Below, one piece after another: positions 18,422 to 25,786 of a stretch of 64,000 nucleotides of DNA. Origin of the DNA: Pseudoxanthomonas mexicana (GTDB taxonomy: Bacteria > Pseudomonadota > Gammaproteobacteria > Xanthomonadales > Xanthomonadaceae); NCBI RefSeq assembly GCF_010093385.1, contig NZ_PDWV01000002.1, positions 118,123 through 182,122 on the forward strand, in the 5' to 3' direction. Both the position numbers and the translations under genes were made by a program. Numbering within the stretch: the first letter of the stretch is position 1; the number at the start of each line of letters is the position of its first letter. The notes beneath the pieces were generated by a model. The model saw only the letters and a program-made list of their open reading frames with translations, made no database searches and was not told where the DNA came from.

Positions 18422-19049
18422 TCCATCGCCCCATCGCGTCGATACGGCGGGGGGCCCCCGGGCCCGCCGCCTTTTCCTGGGGGCGGATGGATCCCCGCAT
18501 GCCGTGCCCGCGCAGGCGTTGCAGGCGCGCGACCCGCCATTTCACGCCCCAGGCATAGACCAGGTAGTAGCCGAGCAGCAGGCCCGCCACCGCCAGCAGG
18601 CTGCCGTGCCCGCTCAGCAGCGCATGGGTCGCCGGCACGCCACCGCTCTGCCAGTACTGCGCCATCTGCACGAACCCCAGTACGATGCGGCCGGCCACGA
18701 TGGCGACCAGCAACAGGGCCAGCCAGGCATTGGGCTGGTAGAAGACACCTTGCGGCGCGACCTCCCAGCGCGTGAGCCACACGCCCAGCAGGCCCAGCAG
18801 GCTTCCTGCAGCCAATCCCAGCCCCGCGCCGGCCAGGCTGTCCGGCCACCAGAACAGGCCGAACGCACTGACCGCCATGAAGATCGCCACCGACACCAGC
18901 AGGCTCCATGCGTTGAACGCGAGCAGCCAGCTGCGGGCCATGCGGCGCGCCCGCCCGTAGCGATAGCGCTGCCACAACGAGAGCGGGAGAAGCAGCACCC
19001 ACAAGGCGAGCAGCAGGAATACGAACAGCAGGACGAGGACGATGGGCAT
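18282..19049 (-). CDS. DUF1453-like membrane protein with long antisense tail
   Basis: Membrane protein with about five helices; PIVLVLLFVFLLLALW, FGLFWWPDSLAGAGLGLA and GVFYQPNAWLALLLV match the DUF1453/CcdC-like pattern. The membrane part ends near GVKWRVARLQRLRG. The frame then stays open for roughly 80 more Arg/Pro-rich residues through the OmpW terminator and into the antisense of the OmpW gene, which suggests loss of the original stop codon or an accidental extension. Start at 19049 or 19067 (no clear ribosome site). It follows the EamA transporter gene closely. Confidence 0.65.
   Translation of the reverse strand: MPIVLVLLFVFLLLALWVLLLPLSLWQRYRYGRARRMARSWLLAFNAWSLLVSVAIFMAVSAFGLFWWPDSLAGAGLGLAAGSLLGLLGVWLTRWEVAPQGVFYQPNAWLALLLVAIVAGRIVLGFVQMAQYWQSGGVPATHALLSGHGSLLAVAGLLLGYYLVYAWGVKWRVARLQRLRGHGMRGSIRPQEKAAGPGAPRRIDAMGRWIRSGRRYPHPRPTGRSSVLRRCPGRPRARRRRPSCSGHPHAQTRSG
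18446..18475 (+). terminator. Terminator after the OmpW-like gene
   Basis: GGCGGG (18446-18451) pairs with CCCGCC (18463-18468), with further GC pairing inside the loop, followed by TTTT at 18472-18475. Confidence 0.7.
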
Positions 19050-19073
19050 GCGCGCATCATGCCGCATCGCGCG

Positions 19074-19958
19074 TCAAGGATGTTCGGCCTCCACGTGGAC
19101 CTTTTCGCGCCGCAACAGATAGAGTCCGCTGGCCACGATGATGCCCGCGCCGATCCAGGTCACGCCATCCGGCAGCACCGACCACAAGGCCACGTCCAGC
19201 AGCACGCCCCATACCAGCGCGGTGTATTCCAGTGGCGCGATCAGCGAGGCCTCGCCACGACGGAAGGCCTCGGTCAGCGCCACCTGCGCCAGCGAACCGG
19301 AGATGCCGACGCCGGCGATGATCCAGCCGTGCGCGGGCTGCAGCGGCTTCCATGCAGGCAACGCCAGCAGCCACGCGCCCAGCGACAGCAGCACGACGAA
19401 CCAGAACACCATCGCCTGCGTACTGTCGCGCTGCGCCAGCATGCGCACGGTGACCGCACCCAGCGCATAGCAGATCGCCGCGATGGGGATCGCCAGCCCG
19501 CCGCCGGTCAGCATGCCTTCGCCGGTCGGGCGCAGGATCACCAACACACCGACCAGACCGATGACGATCGCGATCCAGCGCCCCGCCCCCACCCGCTCCT
19601 TGAGCAATGGGCCCGCCATCGCCGTGACCCGCAGCGGCGCGACGAAGGTAATAGCGTAGGCCGTCGACAAGGGCATCGTGCGCAAGCCGTACACGAACCC
19701 GGCCATCATCGCGATGCCCAGCGCGCCGCGCAGCAGGTGCAACGGCCAATGCACGCGCAGCAGCGAGTGGGCCGGCACCGTGGCCAGCACCCACAGCGTC
19801 ACCAGCGGCAGCGAGGACAACCCGCGCAATGCCGCGACCTGCAGCGGCGGGTACTGCGATGAAAGCAGCTTCAATCCCGCGTCCATCAACGCGAACAGCA
19901 GCACGGCGGCCAGCATGAGCAGGACGGCGGACGTGAGCGAGGAACGGGGCGTGGCCAT
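19074..19958 (-). CDS. EamA/DMT family transporter
   Basis: 294 residues with ten membrane helices arranged as two EamA repeats (about 10-140 and 150-285). Signatures include RGLSSLPLVTLW, STAYAITFVAPL and the second-repeat SLIAPLEYTALVWG. Inner-membrane exporter of small metabolites by family; substrate unknown. Directly followed by the DUF1453-like gene on the same strand. Confidence 0.9.
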   Translation of the reverse strand: MATPRSSLTSAVLLMLAAVLLFALMDAGLKLLSSQYPPLQVAALRGLSSLPLVTLWVLATVPAHSLLRVHWPLHLLRGALGIAMMAGFVYGLRTMPLSTAYAITFVAPLRVTAMAGPLLKERVGAGRWIAIVIGLVGVLVILRPTGEGMLTGGGLAIPIAAICYALGAVTVRMLAQRDSTQAMVFWFVVLLSLGAWLLALPAWKPLQPAHGWIIAGVGISGSLAQVALTEAFRRGEASLIAPLEYTALVWGVLLDVALWSVLPDGVTWIGAGIIVASGLYLLRREKVHVEAEHP

Positions 19959-20036
19959 GCGCCATTATCGCCTCCGCTGGACACGTTCCCTCACGCCTGC
20001 GCTACCCTGCGCGCAACCACCCGCGCAGGCAGGCCG

Positions 20037-20732
20037 ATGACAGGGATCGCTCCACGCACCAGCGCGTCGCCCCGCTCCCGCATGGCCCTGCACCTGGCCT
20101 GGGCCGCGCTGTGGCTGCTGCTCGGCATCGCCAGCCTCGAGTTCCTGCTGGCCGCCTACGGCAAGTACTGGCACCTGGATTCGGCTGCCTACGGCATGTT
20201 CATGATGCGGCGCGGCTGGCTGTGGATGCATCTGGCCGGCGGGCTCACCACCGTGCTGCTGGGGCCCGTGCAGTTCTTCACCCAATGGCGCCACCGCTAT
20301 CCGCGCCCGCACCGCCTGGTGGGCCGCCTTTATCTGTCCGGCCTGCTGGTGGCCGCCACCGGCGCCGTCGGACTGATCGCCAGCTCGCCCGCACCGTTCG
20401 CCATCCGCCTGGCGTTCTCCGCGACCGCCCTTGCCTGGTTGACCTCGGCGCTGACCGGCCTGGTGGCGATCAGGCGCGGGGCCGTGGAGCGGCATCGTCG
20501 CTGGATGGTCCGCCATTACGCCGTGACGCTGGCGCCGATCCTCTTCCGCCTGTCGTTGCCGCTCGCCATCGCGGGCGGGCTCGCGCCCTCGCCTGCGCTG
20601 ATCGCCACCCTGTTGTGGTGCAGTTGGGTGGTGCCCCTGCTCGCATGCGAGACCGTCCGCCGGCTGGCCGGGCTGTGGCGCGCCACGCGCGTGCCGCCAC
20701 CCGGAGCGGTGCCGCTTCCCGGCGCACGGTAG
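20037..20732 (+). CDS. DUF2306 membrane protein
   Basis: 231 residues, six to seven membrane helices. The family pattern is visible: RRGWLWMHLAGGLTTVLLGP, HRLVGRLYLSGLL and RHRRWMVRHYAVTLAP. Function unknown. ATG at 20037; the methionine at residue 16 is an alternative start. Transcribed toward yajQ, 30 nt downstream. Confidence 0.85.
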   Translation: MTGIAPRTSASPRSRMALHLAWAALWLLLGIASLEFLLAAYGKYWHLDSAAYGMFMMRRGWLWMHLAGGLTTVLLGPVQFFTQWRHRYPRPHRLVGRLYLSGLLVAATGAVGLIASSPAPFAIRLAFSATALAWLTSALTGLVAIRRGAVERHRRWMVRHYAVTLAPILFRLSLPLAIAGGLAPSPALIATLLWCSWVVPLLACETVRRLAGLWRATRVPPPGAVPLPGAR

Positions 20733-20762
20733 AATTCCGCGTCCGGTACCAGGAATTCCCCC

Positions 20763-21245
20763 ATGCCCTCCTTCGACGTCGTTTCCGAAGTCAACGTCCA
20801 CGAACTGACCAACGCCGTGGACCAGGCCAACCGCGAACTCTCCACCCGCTTCGACTTCAAGGGCGTGGAAGCGAAATTCGTGCTGGAAGACAAGCTGATC
20901 ACCCAGTCCGCGCCCAGCGATTTCCAGCTCAAGCAGATGACCGACATCCTGCGCGCGCGCCTGATCGCCCGCCAGATCGACGCCCGCTGCCTGGAGTTCG
21001 GCGACGTGGAAACCAACCTGGCCGGCGCCCGCCAGAAAATCACGGTCAAGCAGGGCATCGAGCAGAAGCTGGCGAAGAAGATCGTCGCCACCATCAAGGA
21101 CGCCAAGCTGAAGGGGGAAGCCCAGATCAACGGCGACAAGCTGCGCGTGACCGGCAAGAAGCGCGACGACCTGCAGGACGTCATCGCGCTGCTGAAGAAG
21201 ACGGAATTCGAGCTGCCGCTGCAGTTCGACAACTTCCGTGACTGA
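20763..21245 (+). CDS. yajQ: YajQ family nucleotide-binding protein
   Basis: 160-residue cytoplasmic protein with two ferredoxin-like halves. Starts MPSFDVVSEVNVHELTNAVD and contains FDFKGVEAKF and KQGIEQKLAKKI, characteristic of YajQ. In Xanthomonas campestris the homologue is reported to bind cyclic di-GMP and to act with a transcription factor in virulence control; that role here is inference by homology. The stop overlaps the GTG start of the DUF1415 gene by 8 nt, so translation is probably coupled. Confidence 0.95.
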   Translation: MPSFDVVSEVNVHELTNAVDQANRELSTRFDFKGVEAKFVLEDKLITQSAPSDFQLKQMTDILRARLIARQIDARCLEFGDVETNLAGARQKITVKQGIEQKLAKKIVATIKDAKLKGEAQINGDKLRVTGKKRDDLQDVIALLKKTEFELPLQFDNFRD

Positions 21246-21801
21246 TTCGCCCGCCGCCACCGACGGCGTGCACGATCCCATCGGCGCCACCCGTCGCTGG
21301 GTGGAACGTGCCGTCATCGGGCTGAACCTGTGCCCGTTCGCCAAGGCGGTGTACGTGAAGCAGCAGGTGCGCTTCGTGTTGAGCGATGCCAGCACGCCGG
21401 AAGCCCTGCTGGAGGAACTGGCCGAGGAACTGGTGCTGCTGCGCGACACCGACCCCGAGCAGGTCGACACCACGCTGATCGTGCACCCGGACGTGCTGAC
21501 CGACTTCCTCGACTACAACGACTTTCTCGACAACGCCGACGCCGCCGTCGAGGCGCTGGACCTGCAGGGCGTGATCCAGGTTGCCAGCTTCCACCCCGAC
21601 TACCAGTTCGCCGGCACGATGCCCGACGACATCAGCAACTACACCAACCGCTCGCCCTACCCCACCCTGCATCTACTGCGCGAAGCCAGCATCGACCGCG
21701 CGGTGGAGGCCTTCCCCGATGCCGATGTCATCGTCGAGCGCAACGTGAAGACGCTGGATGCACTGGGGCATGCGGGGTGGGCGAAGCTGTTTGCGGACTG
21801 A
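21238..21801 (+). CDS. DUF1415 protein
   Basis: 187 residues, GTG start overlapping the end of yajQ. Family features: TRRWVERAVIGLNLCPFA with a conserved cysteine, DTTLIVHPDVL, FHPDYQFAGT and the terminal NRSPYPTLHLLRE. Soluble, function unknown; the overlap with yajQ is a conserved-looking pairing. The gene ends 18 nt before a REP element. Confidence 0.9.
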   Translation: MTDSPAATDGVHDPIGATRRWVERAVIGLNLCPFAKAVYVKQQVRFVLSDASTPEALLEELAEELVLLRDTDPEQVDTTLIVHPDVLTDFLDYNDFLDNADAAVEALDLQGVIQVASFHPDYQFAGTMPDDISNYTNRSPYPTLHLLREASIDRAVEAFPDADVIVERNVKTLDALGHAGWAKLFAD

Positions 21802-21818
21802 TGACGCTTTGTGCTTTC

Positions 21819-21843
21819 TGTAGGAGCGACGTCAGTCGCGACC
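21819..21843 (+). repeat. REP element, left partner of the RAYT pair
   Basis: TGTAGGAGCGACGTCAGTCG followed by CGACC. The inner GCGAC-GTCA-GTCGC forms a hairpin. An exact inverted copy lies at 22439-22463, so the two bracket the RAYT gene. Confidence 0.9.
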
Positions 21844-21858
21844 GGACGCCATCAGCGC

Positions 21859-22374
21859 TCAGGATCGGTCTGCAAGGCACTCGTTCCCAAGCCACACGGC
21901 ATCCCAGTACGGATACTTTCCAATCTCATCGACCAGTCCTGCGCGCAGAGGATTTGCGATCACATAGCGCGCCGCGACCCTGAGGTCGTCGCTGGACCGC
22001 AGCGCACGATCATGGAAGCCTGGAGCCCAGACACCGTCATGCTGCCGCCCGACCCGGAAAGATCGGGAGGTATTGGCTTTCAACCGCTGGACACAAACAG
22101 GAAGGGTCTCCGTCGCTCCCAGTTCGATCAGTCCATGCCAATGGTCCGGCATCAGCACCCAGGCCATCAGGCGCGAGCGATACCACAGTCGCTTGTCCGT
22201 GATCGCACGCGCCATGTCGTGAGCGATGACCGGATCCGAGAACAACGGTCGTCGATCACGGGTGACGAAGGTCACCAGGTAGACGTGCCCGGCAATCGAC
22301 CTGCGCCCACGACGGAGACCTGCATGACCCTGCGCAGGACGATGGTGTGCGGATTGATCCATGCCTGCGAGCAT
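21859..22374 (-). mobile_element. REP-associated tyrosine transposase (RAYT)
   Basis: 171-residue single-strand DNA transposase of the Y1/IS200-like superfamily. The HUH-type metal motif appears as MPDHWHGLIEL, the catalytic tyrosine in AARYVIANPLRAGLVD, and VYLVTFVTRDRRPLF is a typical RAYT opening. AGGA precedes the ATG. Inverted REPs flank it within 16 and 65 nt, the standard single-copy RAYT arrangement. RAYTs are domesticated transposases that recognise and spread REPs. REPs with the same GGAGCGACGT core elsewhere in the window are probable substrates. Confidence 0.92.
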
Positions 22375-22438
22375 GGTTTCCTACATCGCCGGCGCGACAT
22401 CGGGAGATGGCGGGAAAACGGGTCGGATTTTGCCGTGC

Positions 22439-22463
22439 GGTCGCGACTGACGTCGCTCCTACA
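22439..22463 (-). repeat. REP element, right partner of the RAYT pair
   Basis: Exact inverted copy of 21819-21843. Its TAG (22459-22461) is the stop codon of the HAD hydrolase gene. Confidence 0.9.
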
Positions 22464-23145
22464 TCCGCTCACCGGCAAACCGCCGCTCCAGCAGCCGACG
22501 CGCATCGTCCAGCGACGGCAGGATGGTGTGGCCGAGCGAACGCACGGCATCGTCCGGCTCCAGCAGGTCGGGAATCTGGATGGGATGCATGCCGGCGGCC
22601 AGCGCGGCACGCACGCCGGTAGGCGAATCTTCCAGTACCAGGCACTGCGCCGGGGCGACGCCCAGCGACGCTGCGGCAAGCAGGTAGATGTCCGGCGCGG
22701 GCTTGGGATGCTCGACGTCGCTGCTGGTGCATATCGCATCGAACCGGGGGAGCAGGCCCGCGGCCTCCAGCTTCTGCAGGGCCAGCGGGCGGCGCGTCGA
22801 TGTCGCCACCGCGCGTGGAATCCCGCGCGCCGGCAGGAAATCCAGCATCTCGATGATGCCGGGACGATGCGGCACGCCTGCCGCGGCGACCGCGTCGTAC
22901 AGCGCATGCGAACGCTGCAGCACCTGCGCGCGTTCCAGCTCGCCCACCGCCTCGTCCAGCAGGTGGCGGCAGACGGCTTCGCTGTGGCCCACCATCGACA
23001 GCCACAGCATCTCGGGCAGGTCGTGCCCTCGTTCGCGTGCGGCCTCCGCCAGGCACGCGATGATGGCGCGTTCGCTGTCCAGCATCAGCCCGTCCATGTC
23101 GAAGACCACCGCCATGGGCGGGAACGGCAATGCCGCCCGACTCAT
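22459..23145 (-). CDS. HAD superfamily phosphatase (beta-PGM-like, subfamily IA)
   Basis: 228-residue HAD hydrolase. Motif I FDMDGLMLDSE (nucleophile Asp16), motif II AVATSTRR, motif III lysine in KPAPDIYLLAA, motif IV LEDSPTGVRAA. Family members act on small phosphorylated sugars or metabolites; substrate unknown. The start overlaps the rsuA stop (ATGA), so the genes are cotranscribed. Its own stop codon is supplied by the REP element, implying that insertion of the repeat set the present C-terminus. Confidence 0.88.
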   Translation of the reverse strand: MSRAALPFPPMAVVFDMDGLMLDSERAIIACLAEAARERGHDLPEMLWLSMVGHSEAVCRHLLDEAVGELERAQVLQRSHALYDAVAAAGVPHRPGIIEMLDFLPARGIPRAVATSTRRPLALQKLEAAGLLPRFDAICTSSDVEHPKPAPDIYLLAAASLGVAPAQCLVLEDSPTGVRAALAAGMHPIQIPDLLEPDDAVRSLGHTILPSLDDARRLLERRFAGERM

Positions 23146-23849
23146 GCCTCGGCTCCGAACAGCTGGCGGAGATCCCCCTGATCGAGAAGGCGCCCCTGCC
23201 CCGGCGCAAGGTCGCCCAGCGTCAGCCCGCCGATGCGGCTGCGATGCAACGCCTGGACATGGTTGCCGACCGCGGCGAACATGCGCCGCACCTGATGGTA
23301 GCGACCCTCGGTGAGCGTCAGCTGCGCATGGCGCGCATCGATGACGTGCAGGTGTGCCGGCGCGAGCGGCGTCTGCTCCGACTCCAGCATCAGCGTGCCG
23401 CTGGCGAAGATCGTGGCCTCGTCGCCGCGCAGGTCCTGCGCTAACGTCGCGTCGTAGACCTTGGGCAGGTTGGCCTTGGGCGAGATGATCCGGTGCAGCA
23501 GGCCACCGTCGTCGGTGAGCAGCAGCAGGCCACTGGTCTCGCGATCCAGCCGGCCCACGGTGGACAGCACCGGCGAACGCTCACGAAATCGCGACGGGAA
23601 CAGGTCGTAGACAATGCGGCCGGTATCCTTGGTCGAGCAGGTGTAGCCCACCGGTTTGTGCAGCAGGATCGCTACGCCCGGCGCGGGATCCAGCGGCTCG
23701 CCATCCACGCGGATGTTGTCGTGGTCGACCGGGTCGTCGGCATACAGCACCTCACCCGCGGCGTCGGTGATCCGCCCCTCGCGGAACATCCACTGCACGT
23801 CCTTGCGGCTGCCATAGCCGAGGTTGGCGATGTGCTTGACGATCTTCAT
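23142..23849 (-). CDS. rsuA: 16S rRNA pseudouridine(516) synthase
   Basis: 235 residues. S4-like N-terminal RNA-binding region (about 1-55), then the RsuA/RluB/E/F catalytic domain with GRLDRETSGLLLLTDDG (catalytic Asp102) and EGRYHQVRRMFAAVGN. Isomerises a uridine in ribosomal RNA; assignment to RsuA rather than RluE/F rests on overall pattern. Overlaps the HAD gene by 4 nt and follows rsmC after 4 nt, forming an rsmC-rsuA-HAD operon. Confidence 0.88.
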   Translation of the reverse strand: MKIVKHIANLGYGSRKDVQWMFREGRITDAAGEVLYADDPVDHDNIRVDGEPLDPAPGVAILLHKPVGYTCSTKDTGRIVYDLFPSRFRERSPVLSTVGRLDRETSGLLLLTDDGGLLHRIISPKANLPKVYDATLAQDLRGDEATIFASGTLMLESEQTPLAPAHLHVIDARHAQLTLTEGRYHQVRRMFAAVGNHVQALHRSRIGGLTLGDLAPGQGRLLDQGDLRQLFGAEA

Positions 23850-23853
23850 GGAT

Positions 23854-24939
23854 TCAACGCCTCGCCTTCACCGCGGCGATGACCTTGAAGCCATCGCGCT
23901 CGCCCGCCACGCGCACCTCTCCGAAGCGCTCATTCAAAGTCTGCTCGTACGGCAGATGGCGGTTGGCGACCAGCCACAGGCGGCCGCCCGGCTTCAACGC
24001 TTCCGCCGCTGCCGCGATGAAGCGCTGGCCGATGTCGGGGCGATCCGCGCGGCTCTGCGTATGGAAGGGCGGATTGCTGACGATGAAGTCGTAGCGCTGC
24101 GGCAATCCGGCGGTGACGTCGTGCCAGTGGAAATCGAGCGTTGCGCTCGCGCCCGCTTCCGTGAGGTTCGCCCTGGCCAGCGACAACGCGCGTGCCTCGG
24201 CCTCGTACAGATCAAGCGCGGTGATGCCGGGATTGCGCGCCAGCAGGGACAGCGACAGGAATCCCCATCCCGCGCCCAGGTCGGCGCCGTGCCCGGTGAT
24301 GTCCGTCGGCAGGCACTCGACCAGCAGCGCGGACGCCGGATCGATCCGGTTCCAGGCGAAGACCCCCGGACGGCTGAGGTAGCGGCCGTTCTCGATCCGG
24401 CGCGGCGCATCCAGCGCCGACCATTGCGCGAGCCGCGCGTCGTCGACGCCGTCCGCGCGCTTGCGCGCCCAGAAGGTGCGGCAATGGAACTTGGTCAGCG
24501 TGCCCGCCAGGCCCGCGAGTTGCTTCAGGTCGGCTTCGCCCGACTTGGCGCCCTCGTTGTTGGTCATCGCAGCGACGACGACGCCGTCGGGCGCCGCCAG
24601 TTGCACGGCGCGCGCGAGCAGTGCGCGCGCCTCTTCGCGCTGGCGCGGCGGCAACAACAGCACCAGGGCATGGCGCGTCTCTTCGGCTGCCGCATCAGCG
24701 ACGACGCGCAGGCCGGCGCGTTCCAGCAGCTCGGCGTCGGGACGGAAACTCTGTTCGCATACCAGCTGCGACAGCGGGAACGGGCGCAACGCGGCGCCAT
24801 CGCGCGCGCGCAGGAACAGCACCGGCCCGGACGGCCAGGCGAGCACGCCCTGGGCGAAGGGAAGCATCAGGGCATCGAGAGCGGAATCGGAGAAGGGAGA
24901 GGCCACGATGCGGCGCGCAGGCAGGGAATGAGGCGTCAT
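23854..24939 (-). CDS. rsmC: 16S rRNA (guanine-N2) methyltransferase, RsmC family
   Basis: 361 residues from the ATG at 24939. The N-terminal half is a degenerate methyltransferase fold; the C-terminal half carries the SAM-binding ADLGAGWGFLSLSLL and the catalytic FIVSNPPFHTQ typical of N2-guanine methyltransferases. The family modifies G1207 of 16S rRNA. The frame is open further upstream but the preceding codons read basic, non-conserved residues. First gene of an operon with rsuA. Confidence 0.87.
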   Translation of the reverse strand: MTPHSLPARRIVASPFSDSALDALMLPFAQGVLAWPSGPVLFLRARDGAALRPFPLSQLVCEQSFRPDAELLERAGLRVVADAAAEETRHALVLLLPPRQREEARALLARAVQLAAPDGVVVAAMTNNEGAKSGEADLKQLAGLAGTLTKFHCRTFWARKRADGVDDARLAQWSALDAPRRIENGRYLSRPGVFAWNRIDPASALLVECLPTDITGHGADLGAGWGFLSLSLLARNPGITALDLYEAEARALSLARANLTEAGASATLDFHWHDVTAGLPQRYDFIVSNPPFHTQSRADRPDIGQRFIAAAAEALKPGGRLWLVANRHLPYEQTLNERFGEVRVAGERDGFKVIAAVKARR

Positions 24940-25009
24940 TCTAACGGCAGCCACTCGCGACCGATTCCACCACCGTCGGTCGGGCTTCGAAAATAAAATG
25001 AAAAAAGTG

Positions 25010-25038
25010 TTGCGCATCGCAAACAAGCGGCGTATCGT
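25010..25038 (+). promoter_or_regulatory. Possible promoter of the short unit at 25.05-25.3 kb
   Basis: TTGCGC (25010-25015) and TATCGT (25033-25038) with 17-nt spacing. Moderate match. An A/T-rich patch (24989-25009) precedes it. Confidence 0.35.
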
Positions 25039-25048
25039 GCGCGCCCGT

Positions 25049-25068
25049 CGGCCACGTGGCCGTTTTTT
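25049..25068 (+). terminator. Palindrome plus T tract (terminator or operator)
   Basis: CGGCCACGTGGCCG is a perfect 14-bp palindrome followed by six T. It looks like a compact terminator, but it lies only a few nt after the presumed start point, so it may instead be an attenuator or protein-binding site. Confidence 0.5.
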
Positions 25069-25088
25069 CAGCAACCGAGTTCTTCCCA

Positions 25089-25211
25089 TGAAGCCCGCCT
25101 ATTCCTTCGACAGCAAGCCCGCCCTGCAGTCCTCGCGCTGCGGCCTGGCGCTGCGTGCGAACGGCAGTGACCTGCGCGGTACCGAACGCGCACGGCACCT
25201 GGACTTCTGAC
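25089..25211 (+). CDS. Candidate 40-residue small protein
   Basis: Short open frame MKPAYSFDSKPALQ to RHLDF. Not recognised. There is only a weak ribosome site, but the frame sits inside a discrete unit: a promoter-like pair upstream and two strong hairpins directly after the stop. It could be a small protein, a leader peptide, or just part of a small RNA of about 250 nt. Confidence 0.25.
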
Positions 25212-25227
25212 ATCCGGCTGACTCCCT

Positions 25228-25252
25228 GGGAGATCGGCCACCCCGATCTCCC
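25228..25252 (+). terminator. Hairpin after the small open frame
   Basis: Perfect 10-bp stem GGGAGATCGG / CCGATCTCCC with a 5-nt loop, without T tract; 17 nt after the stop of the 40-residue frame and directly before a second, stronger terminator. Confidence 0.6.
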
Positions 25253-25262
25253 GAGGAACGCG

Positions 25263-25301
25263 AACGCCCTCGGGTCGCCATACCCGGGGGCGTTTTGTTT
25301 T
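25263..25301 (+). terminator. Strong rho-independent terminator
   Basis: AACGCCC (25263-25269) and CGGGT (25271-25275) pair with ACCCG (25282-25286) and GGGCGTT (25288-25294), giving a 12-bp stem with one bulge, followed by TTTTGTTTT. It separates the small unit from the tRNA-like region downstream. Confidence 0.9.
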
Positions 25302-25389
25302 CAGCGTTCGCGGAGGATGCGCATGCATCGAGGTTCGCTTCTTTCCACCACGGAAGTTCCTTTCCGCCCTGGGGCATCCGGGTAGCGCG

Positions 25390-25640
25390 CGTGCGCGCCC
25401 CGAGGCAGGGGCGCGGCTGCGACTGGCGCATGTGCGCTGCGTCGTGATGCCCCGACGCGGGCTGCACGTGGAGAGAACACCCACAAGGGCGCGTCGCGCC
25501 CGAACGGATTGCCGGTTGACGACAGCCGGCAATGCGGAGCATCGATCGAACACGCAACAGCGGTACGGGTTTGTGTCCCGTCCGGTGCGCGCGGCGCTGC
25601 CGTGGCGTATGCCGAAGCGTGGGAGACGGTGTTCCTCGAG
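25390..25640 (+). ncRNA. Structured leader region before the tRNA-like modules
   Basis: No convincing protein frame. Successive hairpins: CGCGCCCC/GGGGCGCG (25394-25415, 8 bp), GGGCGC/GCGCCC (25487-25501), ATTGCCGG/CCGGCAAT (25508-25533, 8 bp), and ACGGG-TTTGTGT-CCCGT (25565-25581), a 5-bp stem with a 7-nt loop shaped like an anticodon arm (T at loop position 2, purine at position 6). I infer a structured RNA leading into the tRNA-like pair; the transcript start is not visible as a clear promoter. Confidence 0.4.
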
Positions 25641-25712
25641 GGCGTTAGCTCGAGTTGGATAGAGCAGCGGGCGCCAGCCCGAAGTCGCCGGTTCGATTCC
25701 GGCACGCCACCA
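25639..25712 (+). ncRNA. tRNA-like module 1 (degenerate, ends ACCA)
   Basis: D arm GCTC/GAGC (25648-25665) with loop GAGTTGGATA. T arm is perfect: GCCGG-TTCGATT-CCGGC (25687-25703). An acceptor stem of only five pairs (GGCGT 25641-25645 with ACGCC 25704-25708) is followed by ACCA. The anticodon stem CGGGC/GCCCG (25668-25681) closes a 4-nt loop GCCA instead of seven, so no anticodon can be presented. It therefore looks like a tRNA but cannot decode. It lies head-to-tail with module 2, about 440 nt upstream of the slipin-rtcB genes. Confidence 0.65.
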
Positions 25713-25786
25713 CTGGATAGCTCAGATGGTTAGAGCATCGGACGGTTAATCCGAGTGTCGCGGGTTCGACTCCCGCTCCAACGCCC
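25711..25786 (+). ncRNA. tRNA-like module 2 (tRNA-Asn-like, U33 lost, no CCA)
   Basis: D arm GCTC/GAGC (25720-25736), anticodon stem TCGGA/TCCGA (25738-25754) with 7-nt loop CGGTTAA, T arm GCGGG-TTCGACT-CCCGC (25760-25776). The loop would display GTT (Asn), but the universal T at position 33 is G. The acceptor stem has only four contiguous pairs (TGGA 25714-25717 with TCCA 25777-25780) and no CCA end. It begins within the ACCA of module 1, so the pair would be made as one precursor. A functional tRNA-Asn is unlikely. Confidence 0.65.

Noticed and set aside
25420..25445. Sigma54-type promoter (GG..GC) before the tRNA-like region
   Set aside because: TGGCGC is present but no TTGC element lies at the required distance; no RtcR gene in the window.
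25639..25786. Annotation as two functional tRNA genes
   Set aside because: Module 1 has a 4-nt anticodon loop; module 2 lacks U33 and CCA; both acceptor stems are short.
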